Positions 27,784 through 36,934 of a stretch of DNA of 64,000 nt are shown here, one piece after another. The stretch spans positions 434,001 to 498,000 of the forward strand of contig NZ_CADFEJ010000003.1 of the NCBI RefSeq assembly GCF_902833055.1, written 5' to 3'. Within the stretch, counting starts at the first letter, position 1. Every line of letters begins with the position of its first letter. A program made the position numbers and the translations under genes. A model generated the notes under the pieces. The model was not told where the DNA came from. It made no database searches and saw only the letters and a program-made list of their open reading frames with translations. This stretch comes from Burkholderia territorii. Its GTDB lineage: Bacteria; Pseudomonadota; Gammaproteobacteria; Burkholderiales; Burkholderiaceae.

Positions 27784-30477
27784 TCACGGCGCGCTTTCGA
27801 GCAGCCCGAGCACGAGCGCGCGACGCACCGCGTGCTTGCGCGAGCTGGCGTCGAGCTTGCCGAACAGGTTCTTCAGGTGCCACTTCACGGTTTCCTCGCC
27901 CACGGCGAGCGCCACCGCGATTTCCTTGTTCGACAGGTTGCGCGCGAGCAGTTCGAGAATCGCGCGTTCCTTGGGCGTCAGCACGACGCTCGGCACCGCG
28001 CGCGGGCTGGCCGGGTTGCGCGGCGCGGGCGGCACGATGCGCGGCTGCGGCTGCGCGGGCCGCACGGCGCCGTCGCCCGCGGGCGCCTCGTCGCCGATGC
28101 GGCGCGCCCAGTCGGCGACGGCCGGATGCGCGTCGGCGAGCGTGCGCGTGAGGCCGAACATGTCGGCCAGGTTGATCGCCTCGTCGAGCAGCGCCCGGCC
28201 GCCGTGCCCGGACTGTTCGAGCGCGAACGCGCTGAGCGCCATGATCTCGATGCGCTCGCGTCCCATGCTCATCTCGCGTGCCAGCACCGCTGCCTCGTCG
28301 AGCGCCGCGCATGCATCGTCCCAGCGGCGCGCGGCAAGCGCGGCGCCCGCGTGCGCCGTCGCCTGCAGCAGCACGACGGGGCGCCGCCACAGCGGCCCGT
28401 GCGACGGAAACTCGGCCGCGGCGATCGCATCGATCCGCTCGACCAGCGCATGGCAGGTCGCCTCGCGATAGCGCGCCGCGTGAATGCGCACCTGCTCGGC
28501 GAGACTCGCGACCGACAGGCGCGGCAGCCGGCGCGCGACACCCATCGCATCGAGCGCCTCGAGCAGGTCGATCGCGCGATGCTCGACGCCGCGCAGCAGC
28601 GCGATGCGCGCGGCCGTCCGATAGCCGAGCAGCACGGTGTCCGGCGTGCCCGCGTGCTCGAGCACGTCGAGCCGGTTCGCGAGCAGCGCGGCGGCCTGGT
28701 CGACGCGATCGGCCTCGTAGGCGATCGCCGCGCACATCGCCGCGAGCATGCAGGTCAGCGGATGGCGGCGCCCGAGGTCGGCTTCCGCGCGGGCGAGCGC
28801 GGGCGACAACGCGTCGTCCGCGAGCAGGATCTGACCTTCGCGCAGATAGCTCAGGCCCGTGATCAGTTCGCCCCAGCGCGCGACGTAGCCGAATCCGGCC
28901 GCCGTCTCGCCGCGCGGCGCCGCCTGCTGGAAGCGGCGTGCCTGCGCCGGTTCGCCGACGATGATCGCGCGCGCCGCCAGACGGTTCGCGTGCATCTGCG
29001 CGAGCCATGTCGCCGCGGGCGGCGTGAAGCCGGCCCACGGTTCGAACAGCTCGACGAATCGGTCGATTTCGTCCGCGTAATAGGCCGCCGCGCTGAGGAT
29101 CAGCGCGCATTCGTAGCGCATCGCGGCCGGCGTGCCGGGCTCGGCGAGGATGCCGGCGATCTGTCGCTGCGCCTCGACATGGCGCTCGCCGAGCGCCAGC
29201 GCCCACGCGACCGCGATCCGCAGCGTCGGACGCTTGTCGAGCTCCGCATCGGGCAGCAGCGCGAGCCAGTCGAGCACGTCGTTGATGCGGCCCTGCTTGA
29301 TCGCGTCCTCGAGGCAGCGCTGCGCCAGCGCGTAGGCCGTGTCGAACTGGCCGGCCGCATACGCATGGCGCGCGGCTTCCTCCGTCATTCCGTGCGCGTC
29401 GAGCCACGCGGCCGCGCGTGCGTGCAGCGCGCTGCGTTCGGCGTCCGGGCGCGCCGCGAGGCGGTCGCGCAACGTATCGCGCACGAGCGGGTGCAGCCGG
29501 CACCAGTCGGAATCGTCGGACGCGATGAACAGCGGCGTGTCGCGCGCGAGCCGCGCGAGCGTGGCGGGGGCGCTCGCGTCGTCGAGCAGCGCCGCGCACA
29601 GCGACGGATGCAGGCGGTCGGCGACGCTCGTGCGCGTGAGGAACGCGGTGTCGTCGGCCGACAGGTTCGCGAGCAGCAGCTCGACGAGCCGGTCGCGGGT
29701 GCCGTCCATCCGCGCGGCGAGTGCGTCGACGGCCTGGCGCGGATCGGCCGAGCGCGCCATCGCGGCCATCGCGAGCTGCAGCCCGAGCGGCCAGCCGTCG
29801 ACGCGCTCGAACAGTCGCGCGCACGCGTCGGCGTCGACCCGCTGCGCGAAGCGCGCGCCGACCAGCGCGATCGTCTCGTCGAGCGTGAAGCGCAGCCAGT
29901 CTGGGCCCGCGAGCGTGCACTGGCCGCCGGCGAGCAGATCGCCGGCCGCGTGATCGAGGCCGCGCCGGGCCGCGACGACCACGCGCAGGTTCTGCGGCGC
30001 GTTGTGCAGCACGTAGGTCAGCGCGTCGAGGCCGGCGGGCGGCAAGCGCTCCGCATCGTCGACGATCAGCAGCGCGTCGAGCGACAGTTGCGCGACTTCG
30101 GCCAGCCACGCGGTCATGCCTTCCAGCGCGCGGGCGGCGCCATCCGGAATCAGGCGCCCGAAGCCGGGCCGCGCGCACCCGGTGCGCACCGCCTGCACGA
30201 GCCCCTGCAGCAGGCGCGGTGCGTCGTCGCGCTCGTCGGCGGACAGCCACACGACCGCGCGGCCGAGCGCCAGGGATTCGCGGCGCCATTGCGCGAGCAG
30301 CGAGGTCTTGCCGTAGCCGGCCGGCGCCTGCACGAGCGTGACGGGCCGCGCGTCGAACGCCGGCGCGGCGAGGCTCAGCCGCGCACGCGCGAGCAACTGC
30401 GCCGGCACGCGCGGCGCGGTCGTCTTCAGCACGAGTTCGGTGGGGGGCGCGTCGGCGCGATCGGGTGGGTGGGCCAT
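27784..30477 (-). CDS. MalT-like LuxR-family transcriptional regulator
   Basis: Large ATP-dependent activator of the MalT/LAL type, 897 residues. N-terminal NTPase with Walker A VQAPAGYGKTSLLAQW near 48-63 and a DDAERL Walker B-like segment near 137; a long helical TPR-like middle; C-terminal LuxR HTH (LTPKERAILELLARNLSNKE, near 829-848) with ETVKWHLKNLFGKL. ATG at 30477 was chosen because the 66 residues upstream are low-complexity Arg/Pro. It is divergent from the 30.7-36.8 kb catabolic run, which it may control (inference). Confidence 0.9.
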   Translation of the reverse strand: MAHPPDRADAPPTELVLKTTAPRVPAQLLARARLSLAAPAFDARPVTLVQAPAGYGKTSLLAQWRRESLALGRAVVWLSADERDDAPRLLQGLVQAVRTGCARPGFGRLIPDGAARALEGMTAWLAEVAQLSLDALLIVDDAERLPPAGLDALTYVLHNAPQNLRVVVAARRGLDHAAGDLLAGGQCTLAGPDWLRFTLDETIALVGARFAQRVDADACARLFERVDGWPLGLQLAMAAMARSADPRQAVDALAARMDGTRDRLVELLLANLSADDTAFLTRTSVADRLHPSLCAALLDDASAPATLARLARDTPLFIASDDSDWCRLHPLVRDTLRDRLAARPDAERSALHARAAAWLDAHGMTEEAARHAYAAGQFDTAYALAQRCLEDAIKQGRINDVLDWLALLPDAELDKRPTLRIAVAWALALGERHVEAQRQIAGILAEPGTPAAMRYECALILSAAAYYADEIDRFVELFEPWAGFTPPAATWLAQMHANRLAARAIIVGEPAQARRFQQAAPRGETAAGFGYVARWGELITGLSYLREGQILLADDALSPALARAEADLGRRHPLTCMLAAMCAAIAYEADRVDQAAALLANRLDVLEHAGTPDTVLLGYRTAARIALLRGVEHRAIDLLEALDAMGVARRLPRLSVASLAEQVRIHAARYREATCHALVERIDAIAAAEFPSHGPLWRRPVVLLQATAHAGAALAARRWDDACAALDEAAVLAREMSMGRERIEIMALSAFALEQSGHGGRALLDEAINLADMFGLTRTLADAHPAVADWARRIGDEAPAGDGAVRPAQPQPRIVPPAPRNPASPRAVPSVVLTPKERAILELLARNLSNKEIAVALAVGEETVKWHLKNLFGKLDASSRKHAVRRALVLGLLESAP

Positions 30478-30667
30478 CGGGGCAGGAGTCGGAGTCCGGC
30501 GATGCCGTGCTGGCCAGCGTCCGGGATGAGCGTGGGGGACAGGATCGGCCGAACCACGTTCGCGCGTCAATCCCCCCCGCGACGAGTGGGGCAGCACCGC
30601 CGCCCGGTCGATAGCATGGGTTCCGATGCGTGACGAACGCAATCGACGAATGCCACGAGGAGGAACC

Positions 30668-30718
30668 ATGAACATCGTATCGACCGGCGCGCGACGCAGC
30701 GCACCGCGTGCCGGATAA
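30668..30718 (+). CDS. 16-codon ORF with a strong ribosome-binding site, possible leader
   Basis: Encodes MNIVSTGARRSAPRAG and stops 13 bases before the next gene. A near-perfect GAGGAGGAACC ribosome-binding site precedes the ATG, stronger than for most full-length genes here. The short length and the position right before the UspA-like gene suggest a leader peptide or a decayed gene start. Translation is plausible; function is unknown. Confidence 0.35.
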   Translation: MNIVSTGARRSAPRAG

Positions 30719-30731
30719 ACGGAGCGGCGCG

Positions 30732-31688
30732 ATGTATCGCCATCTGCTCGTGACGGTCGACGGCGCGCCCGGCGGCATCGACGCGATCGGCCATGCGCTC
30801 GAACTGGCGCGTGCGGTCGGCGCGCGGGTCACGTTCGTGCTGTCCGACGCCGCGCCGGACTCGCGTTTATCCGGAGCGCGGACGCCGGAACACGGTGCGA
30901 AAGTGGAAGCCGCCGCACGGGCGCAGGGCCTGTCCCATGCGATCGCGGGGGCCGGCCATCCGGGGGCCGGCCAACCGGGGGCCGGTCATCCGGGGGCGAA
31001 CGAGACGTCGCCCGCCAAGCTCGCCGGCGAGCTCGGCTGCGACCTGATCGGCGTCGCGGCGCTGCCGCACGATGCCGATGCCGCCGTGGCCGCGCAACGG
31101 CGCTCGTTGCTGGCGACGAGTCGTGTGCCGGTGCTCGTGTGCCCGGCGCGGCGTGCACCGGCCGAGGCACGCGTGATGGCGCGCTGTCTCGCGGCGCACC
31201 GCGCGCTCGGCGAGCGGCTGCAGGCGCTGACGATGGCAAGCAAGGACCCGGACGCGGCAACGCGGCCGACCGCCGACGCGGGCGGTGCGCTGGCGGTGCT
31301 GGCGTCGCTCGCCGCGCTGCAGAACGCGCGCTTCGGCGCGTCCGCCGAGGCCCGCCTGTGCGCCGCGTTGCGCATGCGGGCGGAGAGCGCCGTGGCCGAA
31401 CTGGACGAGCTCGAGCGCCAGCGGCGCCGCGACGCGCATGCGCTCGACGCGCTGGCGCGGCTCGCCGCCGACGGATTGCCGTCGGCCGCGTTCGATGCCG
31501 CGCTCGCCGCGTATGCGCGCAGCGCGTTCGAGCAGATGGGACGCATGGAAGGCGTGATTTTCCCGGCCGCGCGGCGCTACCTGGGCGACGCCGACTGGAA
31601 CGAACTGGATACGTCCGCGGCGAGCGGCGCAGACGCGGCGAAGCCGGACGCGGACGAATCCGACGATGCGCGACACGCATCCGACTGA
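30732..31688 (+). CDS. UspA-like / degenerate hemerythrin-like fusion protein
   Basis: A 318-residue protein. Residues 1 to about 145 resemble a universal stress protein (MYRHLLVTVDGAPGGIDAIG start, LLATSRVPVLVCPAR end). The C-terminal half is helical and resembles a hemerythrin HHE domain, with GVIFPAARRYLGDADWNEL near the end, but the His normally three before the Glu is Met, so iron binding looks lost. Between them is a short in-frame repeat (GAGHP units). ATG at 30732 has GGAGCGGCG upstream. Domain calls come from resemblance only. Confidence 0.6.
   Translation: MYRHLLVTVDGAPGGIDAIGHALELARAVGARVTFVLSDAAPDSRLSGARTPEHGAKVEAAARAQGLSHAIAGAGHPGAGQPGAGHPGANETSPAKLAGELGCDLIGVAALPHDADAAVAAQRRSLLATSRVPVLVCPARRAPAEARVMARCLAAHRALGERLQALTMASKDPDAATRPTADAGGALAVLASLAALQNARFGASAEARLCAALRMRAESAVAELDELERQRRRDAHALDALARLAADGLPSAAFDAALAAYARSAFEQMGRMEGVIFPAARRYLGDADWNELDTSAASGADAAKPDADESDDARHASD
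30946..30990 (+). repeat. Three 15-base tandem repeats inside the UspA-like gene
   Basis: Three copies of CGGGGGCCGGCCATC (30946-30960, 30961-30975, 30976-30990) with one or two changes each, followed by a partial fourth. The 15-base unit keeps frame and encodes GAGHP/GAGQP repeats, so copy number could vary without breaking the gene. Confidence 0.85.
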
Positions 31689-31706
31689 ATACTTACGGAG
31701 AACGAG

Positions 31707-32687
31707 ATGGCACATGCAGTGCGATTCCACGAAACCGGCGGCCCCGACGTGCTGCGCTGGGAAGCGGTCGAAGTCGGCGAGCCGGGCGCCGGGCAGGTTC
31801 GCCTGCGGCACGAGGCCGTCGGCCTGAACTTCGCCGATACGTACTTCCGCAGCGGCCTGTACCCGGTGCCGCTGCCGGCCGGCATCGGCGTCGAGGCGGC
31901 CGGCGTGGTCGAGGCCGCCGGCCCCGGCGTGACGAACGTCGCCGTCGGCGACCGCGTGACCTACACCGGCTTCCTTAACACGCTCGGCGCGTACAGCACG
32001 GAACGGCTGATTCCGGCCGCGCCGCTCGTGAAGCTGCCGGCCGGCATCGCATGCGACACGGCCGCCGCGATGACGATGCGCGGGCTGACGTCGGCGTACC
32101 TGCTGCGCCGCATCCACGACTTCGCGCCGGGCGACACGATCCTGCTGCATGCGGCCGCGGGCGGCGTCGGGCTCATCGTGTCGCAATGGGCGAAGCTGCT
32201 CGGACTCACGGTGATCGGCACCGTGTCGAGCGAGCACAAGGCCGAGGTCGCCCGCGCGCACGGCTGCGACCATACGATCGACTACAGCCGCGAGGACGTC
32301 GCGAAGCGCGTGCGCGAACTGACGGACGGTGCGGGCGTCGACGTCGTGTTCGACAGCGTCGGCAAGGACACCTTCGAAGGCTCGCTCGATTCGCTGAAGC
32401 GGCGCGGGCTGATGGTCTGCGTCGGCACCGCGTCGGGCCCGATCCCGCCGTTCGACCCGCAGCGCCTCGCGATGAAGGGCTCGCTGTACCTGACGCGCCC
32501 GGCGCTGGCCGACTACATCGCCGATCCGGCCGAGAAGAACGATCTGGCCGGCGAACTGTTCGCGCACGTCGCGGCCGGCCGCATCCGGATCGAGATCAAC
32601 CAGCGTTATGCGCTTCAGGACGCGGCGCAGGCGCACCGCGACCTGGAATCGCGCAAGACCACCGGCTCGTCGGTGTTCATCGTCTGA
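31707..32687 (+). CDS. NADPH:quinone oxidoreductase, zinc-free MDR family
   Basis: Medium-chain dehydrogenase/reductase of the quinone oxidoreductase (QOR) type, 326 residues. It has the GroES-like N-terminal fold (VGLNFADTYFRSGLYP near 38-53), and the NADPH-binding AAAGGVGLIVSQWAKLLG near 151-168. The structural and catalytic zinc Cys/His sets are absent, as expected for QOR. It is followed at 10 bases by the TauD-type gene, in one likely operon. Confidence 0.92.
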   Translation: MAHAVRFHETGGPDVLRWEAVEVGEPGAGQVRLRHEAVGLNFADTYFRSGLYPVPLPAGIGVEAAGVVEAAGPGVTNVAVGDRVTYTGFLNTLGAYSTERLIPAAPLVKLPAGIACDTAAAMTMRGLTSAYLLRRIHDFAPGDTILLHAAAGGVGLIVSQWAKLLGLTVIGTVSSEHKAEVARAHGCDHTIDYSREDVAKRVRELTDGAGVDVVFDSVGKDTFEGSLDSLKRRGLMVCVGTASGPIPPFDPQRLAMKGSLYLTRPALADYIADPAEKNDLAGELFAHVAAGRIRIEINQRYALQDAAQAHRDLESRKTTGSSVFIV

Positions 32688-32697
32688 GGAGATGCGC

Positions 32698-33546
32698 ATG
32701 CGAGTCGAACCCCTGACCTGTGCGATCGGCGCGGAGCTGCTGGACGTGAGCCTCGCCGACGCCGTGCACGACGACGGCCTGTTCGCCGAGATCCGCGCGC
32801 AGCTGCTGCGCCATCGCGTGTTGTTCCTGCGCGACCAGGACATCACGCGTGCCGAGCACGTCGCGTTCGCGCGCCGCTTCGGCGAGCTCGAGGATCATCC
32901 GGTCGCCGGCAGCGATCCCGAGCATCCCGGGCTCGTGCGGATCTACAAGTCGCCCGAGCAGCCGAGCGACCGCTACGAGAACGCGTGGCACAGCGACGCG
33001 AGCTGGCGCGTGGCGCCGCCGCTCGGCTGCGTGCTGCGCTGTGTCGAGGGGCCGGCAGTCGGCGGCGACACGATGTGGGCGAACATGGTGCTCGCGTACG
33101 AGCAACTGCCGGAACACGTGAAGCAGCAGATCGCGGACTTGCGCGCGCGTCACAGCATCGAGGCGAGCTTCGGCGCCGCGATGCCGCTCGACAAGCGCCT
33201 TGCGTTGAAGGCGCAGTATCCGGACGCCGAGCATCCGGTCGTGCGCACGCATCCCGAAACGGGCGAAAAGGTGCTGTACGTGAACGCGTTCACGACGCAT
33301 TTCACGAATTTCCACACGCCCGGGCGCGTGCGCTTCGGGCAGGACGCGAATCCCGGCGCCGGCCAGTTGCTGCAATACCTGATCAGCCAGGCGTACATCC
33401 CCGAATACCAGGTGCGCTGGCGCTGGAAGAAGAACAGCGTCGCGATCTGGGACAACCGCAGCACGCAGCATTACGCGGTGATGGACTACCCGCCGTGCGT
33501 GCGCAGGATGGAGCGCGCGGGCATCGTCGGCGACGTGCCGTTCTGA
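32698..33546 (+). CDS. TauD/TfdA-family 2-oxoglutarate-dependent dioxygenase
   Basis: Fe(II)/2-oxoglutarate dioxygenase, 282 residues. Metal ligands: HSD in AWHSDASWRVAPP (His97-Asp99 region) and the distal His in STQHYAVMDYPP near 257, with the 2OG-binding Arg in CVRRMERAGI. The class cleaves taurine, 2,4-D or similar substrates; the substrate here is unknown. Two in-frame ATGs lie 6 bases apart; 32698 is better spaced from the GAGGAG site. It lies between QOR and a BKACE enzyme, suggesting a shared catabolic route. Confidence 0.9.
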   Translation: MRVEPLTCAIGAELLDVSLADAVHDDGLFAEIRAQLLRHRVLFLRDQDITRAEHVAFARRFGELEDHPVAGSDPEHPGLVRIYKSPEQPSDRYENAWHSDASWRVAPPLGCVLRCVEGPAVGGDTMWANMVLAYEQLPEHVKQQIADLRARHSIEASFGAAMPLDKRLALKAQYPDAEHPVVRTHPETGEKVLYVNAFTTHFTNFHTPGRVRFGQDANPGAGQLLQYLISQAYIPEYQVRWRWKKNSVAIWDNRSTQHYAVMDYPPCVRRMERAGIVGDVPF

Positions 33547-33664
33547 ACGCGGCCGCGCCGTAGCTCATTCGCAACAACGCACCACGCACCGGGCGAGCCG
33601 CCCGGCGCGACGGGATACGCACGCCCGTACGCCCCGAACACAACGATTCCATCTGGAGGACGAC

Positions 33665-34720
33665 ATGCAATTTCTCGACGATTCGCTGCACCCGGAAAAC
33701 CAGGACAAGGTGGTCATCACGGTCGCGCCGTACGGCCCCGAATGGATGCCCGCCGATTTTCCGGAAGACATTCCCGTGACGATGGACGAGCACGTGCAGA
33801 AGGCCGTCGACTGCTACAACGCGGGCGCGACGGTGCTGCACCTGCACGTGCGCGAGCTCGACGGCAAGGGCAGCAAACGGCTGTCGAAATTCAACGAGCT
33901 GCTCGGCCGGCTGCGCGACGCCGTGCCCGACATGATCCTGCAGGTCGGCGGCTCGATCTCGTTTGCGCCGGAAGGCGACGGCGCGGAAGCGAAATGGCTG
34001 TCCGACGACACGCGCCACATGCTCGCCGAGCTGACGCCGAAGCCCGATCAGGTGACGGTGGCGATCAATACCGTGCAGATGAACATCACCGAGTTGATGA
34101 ACCGCAAGGACATCGCCGGCACGTCGCTCAACGAGGCCGCGCTCTGGGACGCGTATCGCGAGATGACCGTGCCGGCCGGCCCCGGCTGGGTCGACGAACA
34201 CCTGCGCCGGCTGCAGGCGGCCGGGATCCAGCCGCACTTCCAGCTCACCGGCATGCACGCGCTGGAGACACTCGAGCGGATCATCCGCCGCGGCGTCTAT
34301 CGCGGGCCGCTGAACGTCACGTGGGTCGGCATCGGCGGTGGCTTCGACGGCCCGAATCCGTACAACTTCATGGAATTCATCCGGCGCTGCCCCGACGGCG
34401 CGTGCATCACGCTCGAATCGCTGATGAAGAACGTGCTGCCGATCAACACCGTCGCGATGGCGCTGGGATTGCATCCGCGCTGCGGGATCGAGGACACGAT
34501 CATCGACCAGAAGGGCAACCGGATGACGTCGGTGCAGCAGGTCGAGCAGTGCGTGCGGATCGCCCGCGAACTCGGCCGCGACATCGCCACTGGCAAGGAG
34601 GCGAAGGCGATCTACCGGATCGGCGTGCAGTACGACGGCGTCGACGAAACGCTCGCGCGACTCGGGATGGCGCCGAACCGCCGGCCGGGCCAGTCGAACG
34701 TGCCGCTGCGCGCGGCCTGA
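33665..34720 (+). CDS. BKACE (DUF849) beta-keto acid cleavage enzyme
   Basis: Zn-dependent TIM-barrel enzyme of the BKACE family, which condenses a beta-keto acid with acetyl-CoA and cleaves it. The 351-residue protein has the family start KVVITVAPYGPEWMP, the zinc-binding HLHVRE near 60-65, QVGGSISFAPEGDG near 97-110 and a late GLHPRCGIEDTI segment near 267-278. A GGAGG site precedes ATG 33665. Substrate specificity cannot be read from the sequence; carnitine- or lysine-derived keto acids are known family substrates. Confidence 0.9.
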   Translation: MQFLDDSLHPENQDKVVITVAPYGPEWMPADFPEDIPVTMDEHVQKAVDCYNAGATVLHLHVRELDGKGSKRLSKFNELLGRLRDAVPDMILQVGGSISFAPEGDGAEAKWLSDDTRHMLAELTPKPDQVTVAINTVQMNITELMNRKDIAGTSLNEAALWDAYREMTVPAGPGWVDEHLRRLQAAGIQPHFQLTGMHALETLERIIRRGVYRGPLNVTWVGIGGGFDGPNPYNFMEFIRRCPDGACITLESLMKNVLPINTVAMALGLHPRCGIEDTIIDQKGNRMTSVQQVEQCVRIARELGRDIATGKEAKAIYRIGVQYDGVDETLARLGMAPNRRPGQSNVPLRAA

Positions 34721-34876
34721 CGCACCGCGCATCCGGGCGGCATACAGGCGCCGCCTGCCGATCGATGTGGCGCGGCACCCACCCTCGCGCGGTGCGCGAG
34801 GCAAGCTCCGACGAACGGAGCGGGGCCGCGCAAGCCGCGCCGGCGCGTTGCCGCACCGGTGCCGGAGGAGACACGC

Positions 34877-36205
34877 ATGCTGATTCATCACGTCGAGCCG
34901 TCGCTGCAGGACGTGGCGGCCACCGGGCGGCGCGCGCCGGCCTATGCCTGGCTCGTGTTCGGGCTGACCGTCGGGCTGCTGCTGTCGGACTACATGTCGC
35001 GGCAGGTCCTCAATGCCGTGTTTCCGCTGCTCAAGCACGCGTGGGGGCTGTCGGACACGCAGCTCGGCTCGCTGTCCGGCGTCGTCGCGCTGCTCGTCGG
35101 GCTGCTGACGTTTCCGCTGTCGGTGCTCGCCGACCGCTTCGGCCGCGTGCGCAGCATCGTGTTGATGGCCGCGTTGTGGAGCGTCGCGACGCTCGGCTGC
35201 GCGCTGTCGACCAACTACGCCGAAATGCTCGTCGCGCGCGGGCTTGTCGGACTCGGCGAAGCCGCGTACGGCAGCGTCGGCGTCGCCCTGATCCTCAGCA
35301 TCTTTCCGGCGCGCCTGCGCGCGACGCTGACTGGCGCGTTCATGGCCGGCGGCGCGTTCGGCTCCGTGTTCGGGATGGCGCTCGGCGGCCTCGTCGGCGC
35401 GCATCTCGGCTGGCGCTGGTCGTTCGGCGTGATGGCCGCGCTCGGCATCGTGCTGCTCGTCGCGTACCGCGGCGTGGTCACCGAACGGCGGCTCGCCGCA
35501 TGCCGCATCGAACCGTGCAGGCCGCATGCCGATGCGCCGCGCGGCCTGCGCGGCAACATGCGTGCGCTGATGTCCGGGCTGTTCGCATCGCGTTCGGTGA
35601 TCTGCGCGTATGTCGGCAGCGGGCTGCACCTGTTCGTGCCCGGCGCGCTGTTCGCGTGGTTGCCGAGCTACCTGAACCGCTATTACGCGATGGCGCCGGA
35701 CCGTGCGGCCGTGCTTGCGGCCGGCTTCGTGCTGCTGTCGGGCGTCGGGATGGTCGGCTGCGGGATCGTCACCGACCGCGTCGGGCGCGCCGACGGCGCG
35801 CGCAAATGGCTGACCGCGATCGCGTATTGCGTGCTGACGGGCGTGTGTCTCGCGGTCGCGTTCCGGCTGCCGCCCGGGCCGCTGCAGCTCGCGCTGATCT
35901 GCGCGGGCATGCTGGTGGGCGCGGGTGCATCGGGTGCATCGGGCGCGATGGTCGCGAACCTGACGCCGGCCGCGATCCACGCATCGGCGTTCGCGACGCT
36001 CACGCTCGCCAACAACCTGCTCGGCATGGCGCCGGGCCCGCTGCTGACGGGGTGGGTTGCCGATCGCGCCGGCCTCGTCGGCGCACTGCAATGGATTCCC
36101 GCCGTGCCGCTCGCGGCCGCCGTGCTGTTCGCGATCGGCCGCGCGAGCTACGCGGCCGATCTCGCGCGCGTCGAACGCGAACGGCGCGCGTCACACCTTT
36201 CCTGA
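34877..36205 (+). CDS. MFS transporter
   Basis: Major facilitator permease with about 12 hydrophobic helices, 442 residues. The loop 2-3 signature is VLADRFGRVRSI (near residues 80-91), and a long hydrophilic loop sits between helices 6 and 7. ATG at 34877 follows GGAGGAG; an in-frame GTG at 34859 is unlikely. Placed after the dioxygenase and BKACE genes, it probably brings in their substrate, in the manner of anion/organic-acid symporters (inference). Confidence 0.9.
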   Translation: MLIHHVEPSLQDVAATGRRAPAYAWLVFGLTVGLLLSDYMSRQVLNAVFPLLKHAWGLSDTQLGSLSGVVALLVGLLTFPLSVLADRFGRVRSIVLMAALWSVATLGCALSTNYAEMLVARGLVGLGEAAYGSVGVALILSIFPARLRATLTGAFMAGGAFGSVFGMALGGLVGAHLGWRWSFGVMAALGIVLLVAYRGVVTERRLAACRIEPCRPHADAPRGLRGNMRALMSGLFASRSVICAYVGSGLHLFVPGALFAWLPSYLNRYYAMAPDRAAVLAAGFVLLSGVGMVGCGIVTDRVGRADGARKWLTAIAYCVLTGVCLAVAFRLPPGPLQLALICAGMLVGAGASGASGAMVANLTPAAIHASAFATLTLANNLLGMAPGPLLTGWVADRAGLVGALQWIPAVPLAAAVLFAIGRASYAADLARVERERRASHLS

Positions 36206-36227
36206 ACCGATTCCTCCCGGAGGCAGC

Positions 36228-36821
36228 ATGACCCTGGTGACCGCGCCCACCATCCTGATCGTGCCCGGCTTGCGCGATCACGTCGAAGATCACTGGCAGA
36301 CGCATCTGCAACGGCGGGTGCCGAACGCATGCGCCGTCGCGCCGCTCGAAGCCGACAAGCTGAGCCGCGCCGCGCGCGTCGCGGCGCTCGATGCGGCGCT
36401 GGCCGCGATCGATGGCCCCGTGATCCTCGTCGCGCACAGCGCGGGCGTGATGATCACCGTGCATTGGGCGCAGCAAACGACGCGAGCGATCGAGGGCGCG
36501 CTGCTCGTCACGCCCGCCGATCTCGAGACGCCGATGCCCGCACCATATCCGCCGATCGACGCGATCCGGGCCAATGGCTGGCTGCCGGTTCCGCGCGAAC
36601 GCCTGCCGTTTCCGAGCATCGTCGCGGCCAGCCGCAACGATCCGCTCGCGCGCTTCGAGCGCGCACAAGCGCTGGCGGCAGGGTGGGGCAGCCGGTTGGT
36701 CGATCTGGGCGAGGTGGGGCATATGAATCCGGCGTCGGGGTATGGTGAGTGGCGGGATGCGGAGCGCTTGGTCGCGGAGGTGACGGCGCTTGGCAAAAAC
36801 CAGCAAAGCTTGACGAGCTGA
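36228..36821 (+). CDS. RBBP9/YdeN-family alpha/beta hydrolase
   Basis: Small serine hydrolase, 197 residues. It has the family N-terminus ILIVPGLRDHVEDHWQT (residues 9-25), the nucleophile elbow AHSAGVM near 70-76 and a catalytic His in EVGHMNPASGYGEW near 163-176. ATG at 36228 follows CCGGAGG, 22 bases after the MFS stop, so it ends the rightward run. Substrate unknown. Confidence 0.9.
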   Translation: MTLVTAPTILIVPGLRDHVEDHWQTHLQRRVPNACAVAPLEADKLSRAARVAALDAALAAIDGPVILVAHSAGVMITVHWAQQTTRAIEGALLVTPADLETPMPAPYPPIDAIRANGWLPVPRERLPFPSIVAASRNDPLARFERAQALAAGWGSRLVDLGEVGHMNPASGYGEWRDAERLVAEVTALGKNQQSLTS

Positions 36822-36934
36822 CATTACCGCCTTCGTTCGGGCGCTTCGGGTGCTATGATTATCGACACGCGGCCGCTTGCCGCAAGTGCAGGCAAGTGGC
36901 TGATTGCTAATGATTTTTAAGTCGGAAAGCTATC

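Noticed and set aside
27643..30633. A 996-codon open frame on the plus strand
   Set aside because: It is the antisense shadow of the MalT-like regulator, with Arg/Glu/Ala-rich sequence and no family match.
30946..30990. Short tandem repeats considered as a CRISPR array
   Set aside because: Units are 15 bases with no spacers, lie inside a reading frame, and no cas gene is present. No CRISPR array was seen elsewhere in the window.
33383..36091. A 902-codon open frame on the minus strand
   Set aside because: It runs antisense through the dioxygenase, BKACE and MFS genes and has shadow-type composition.
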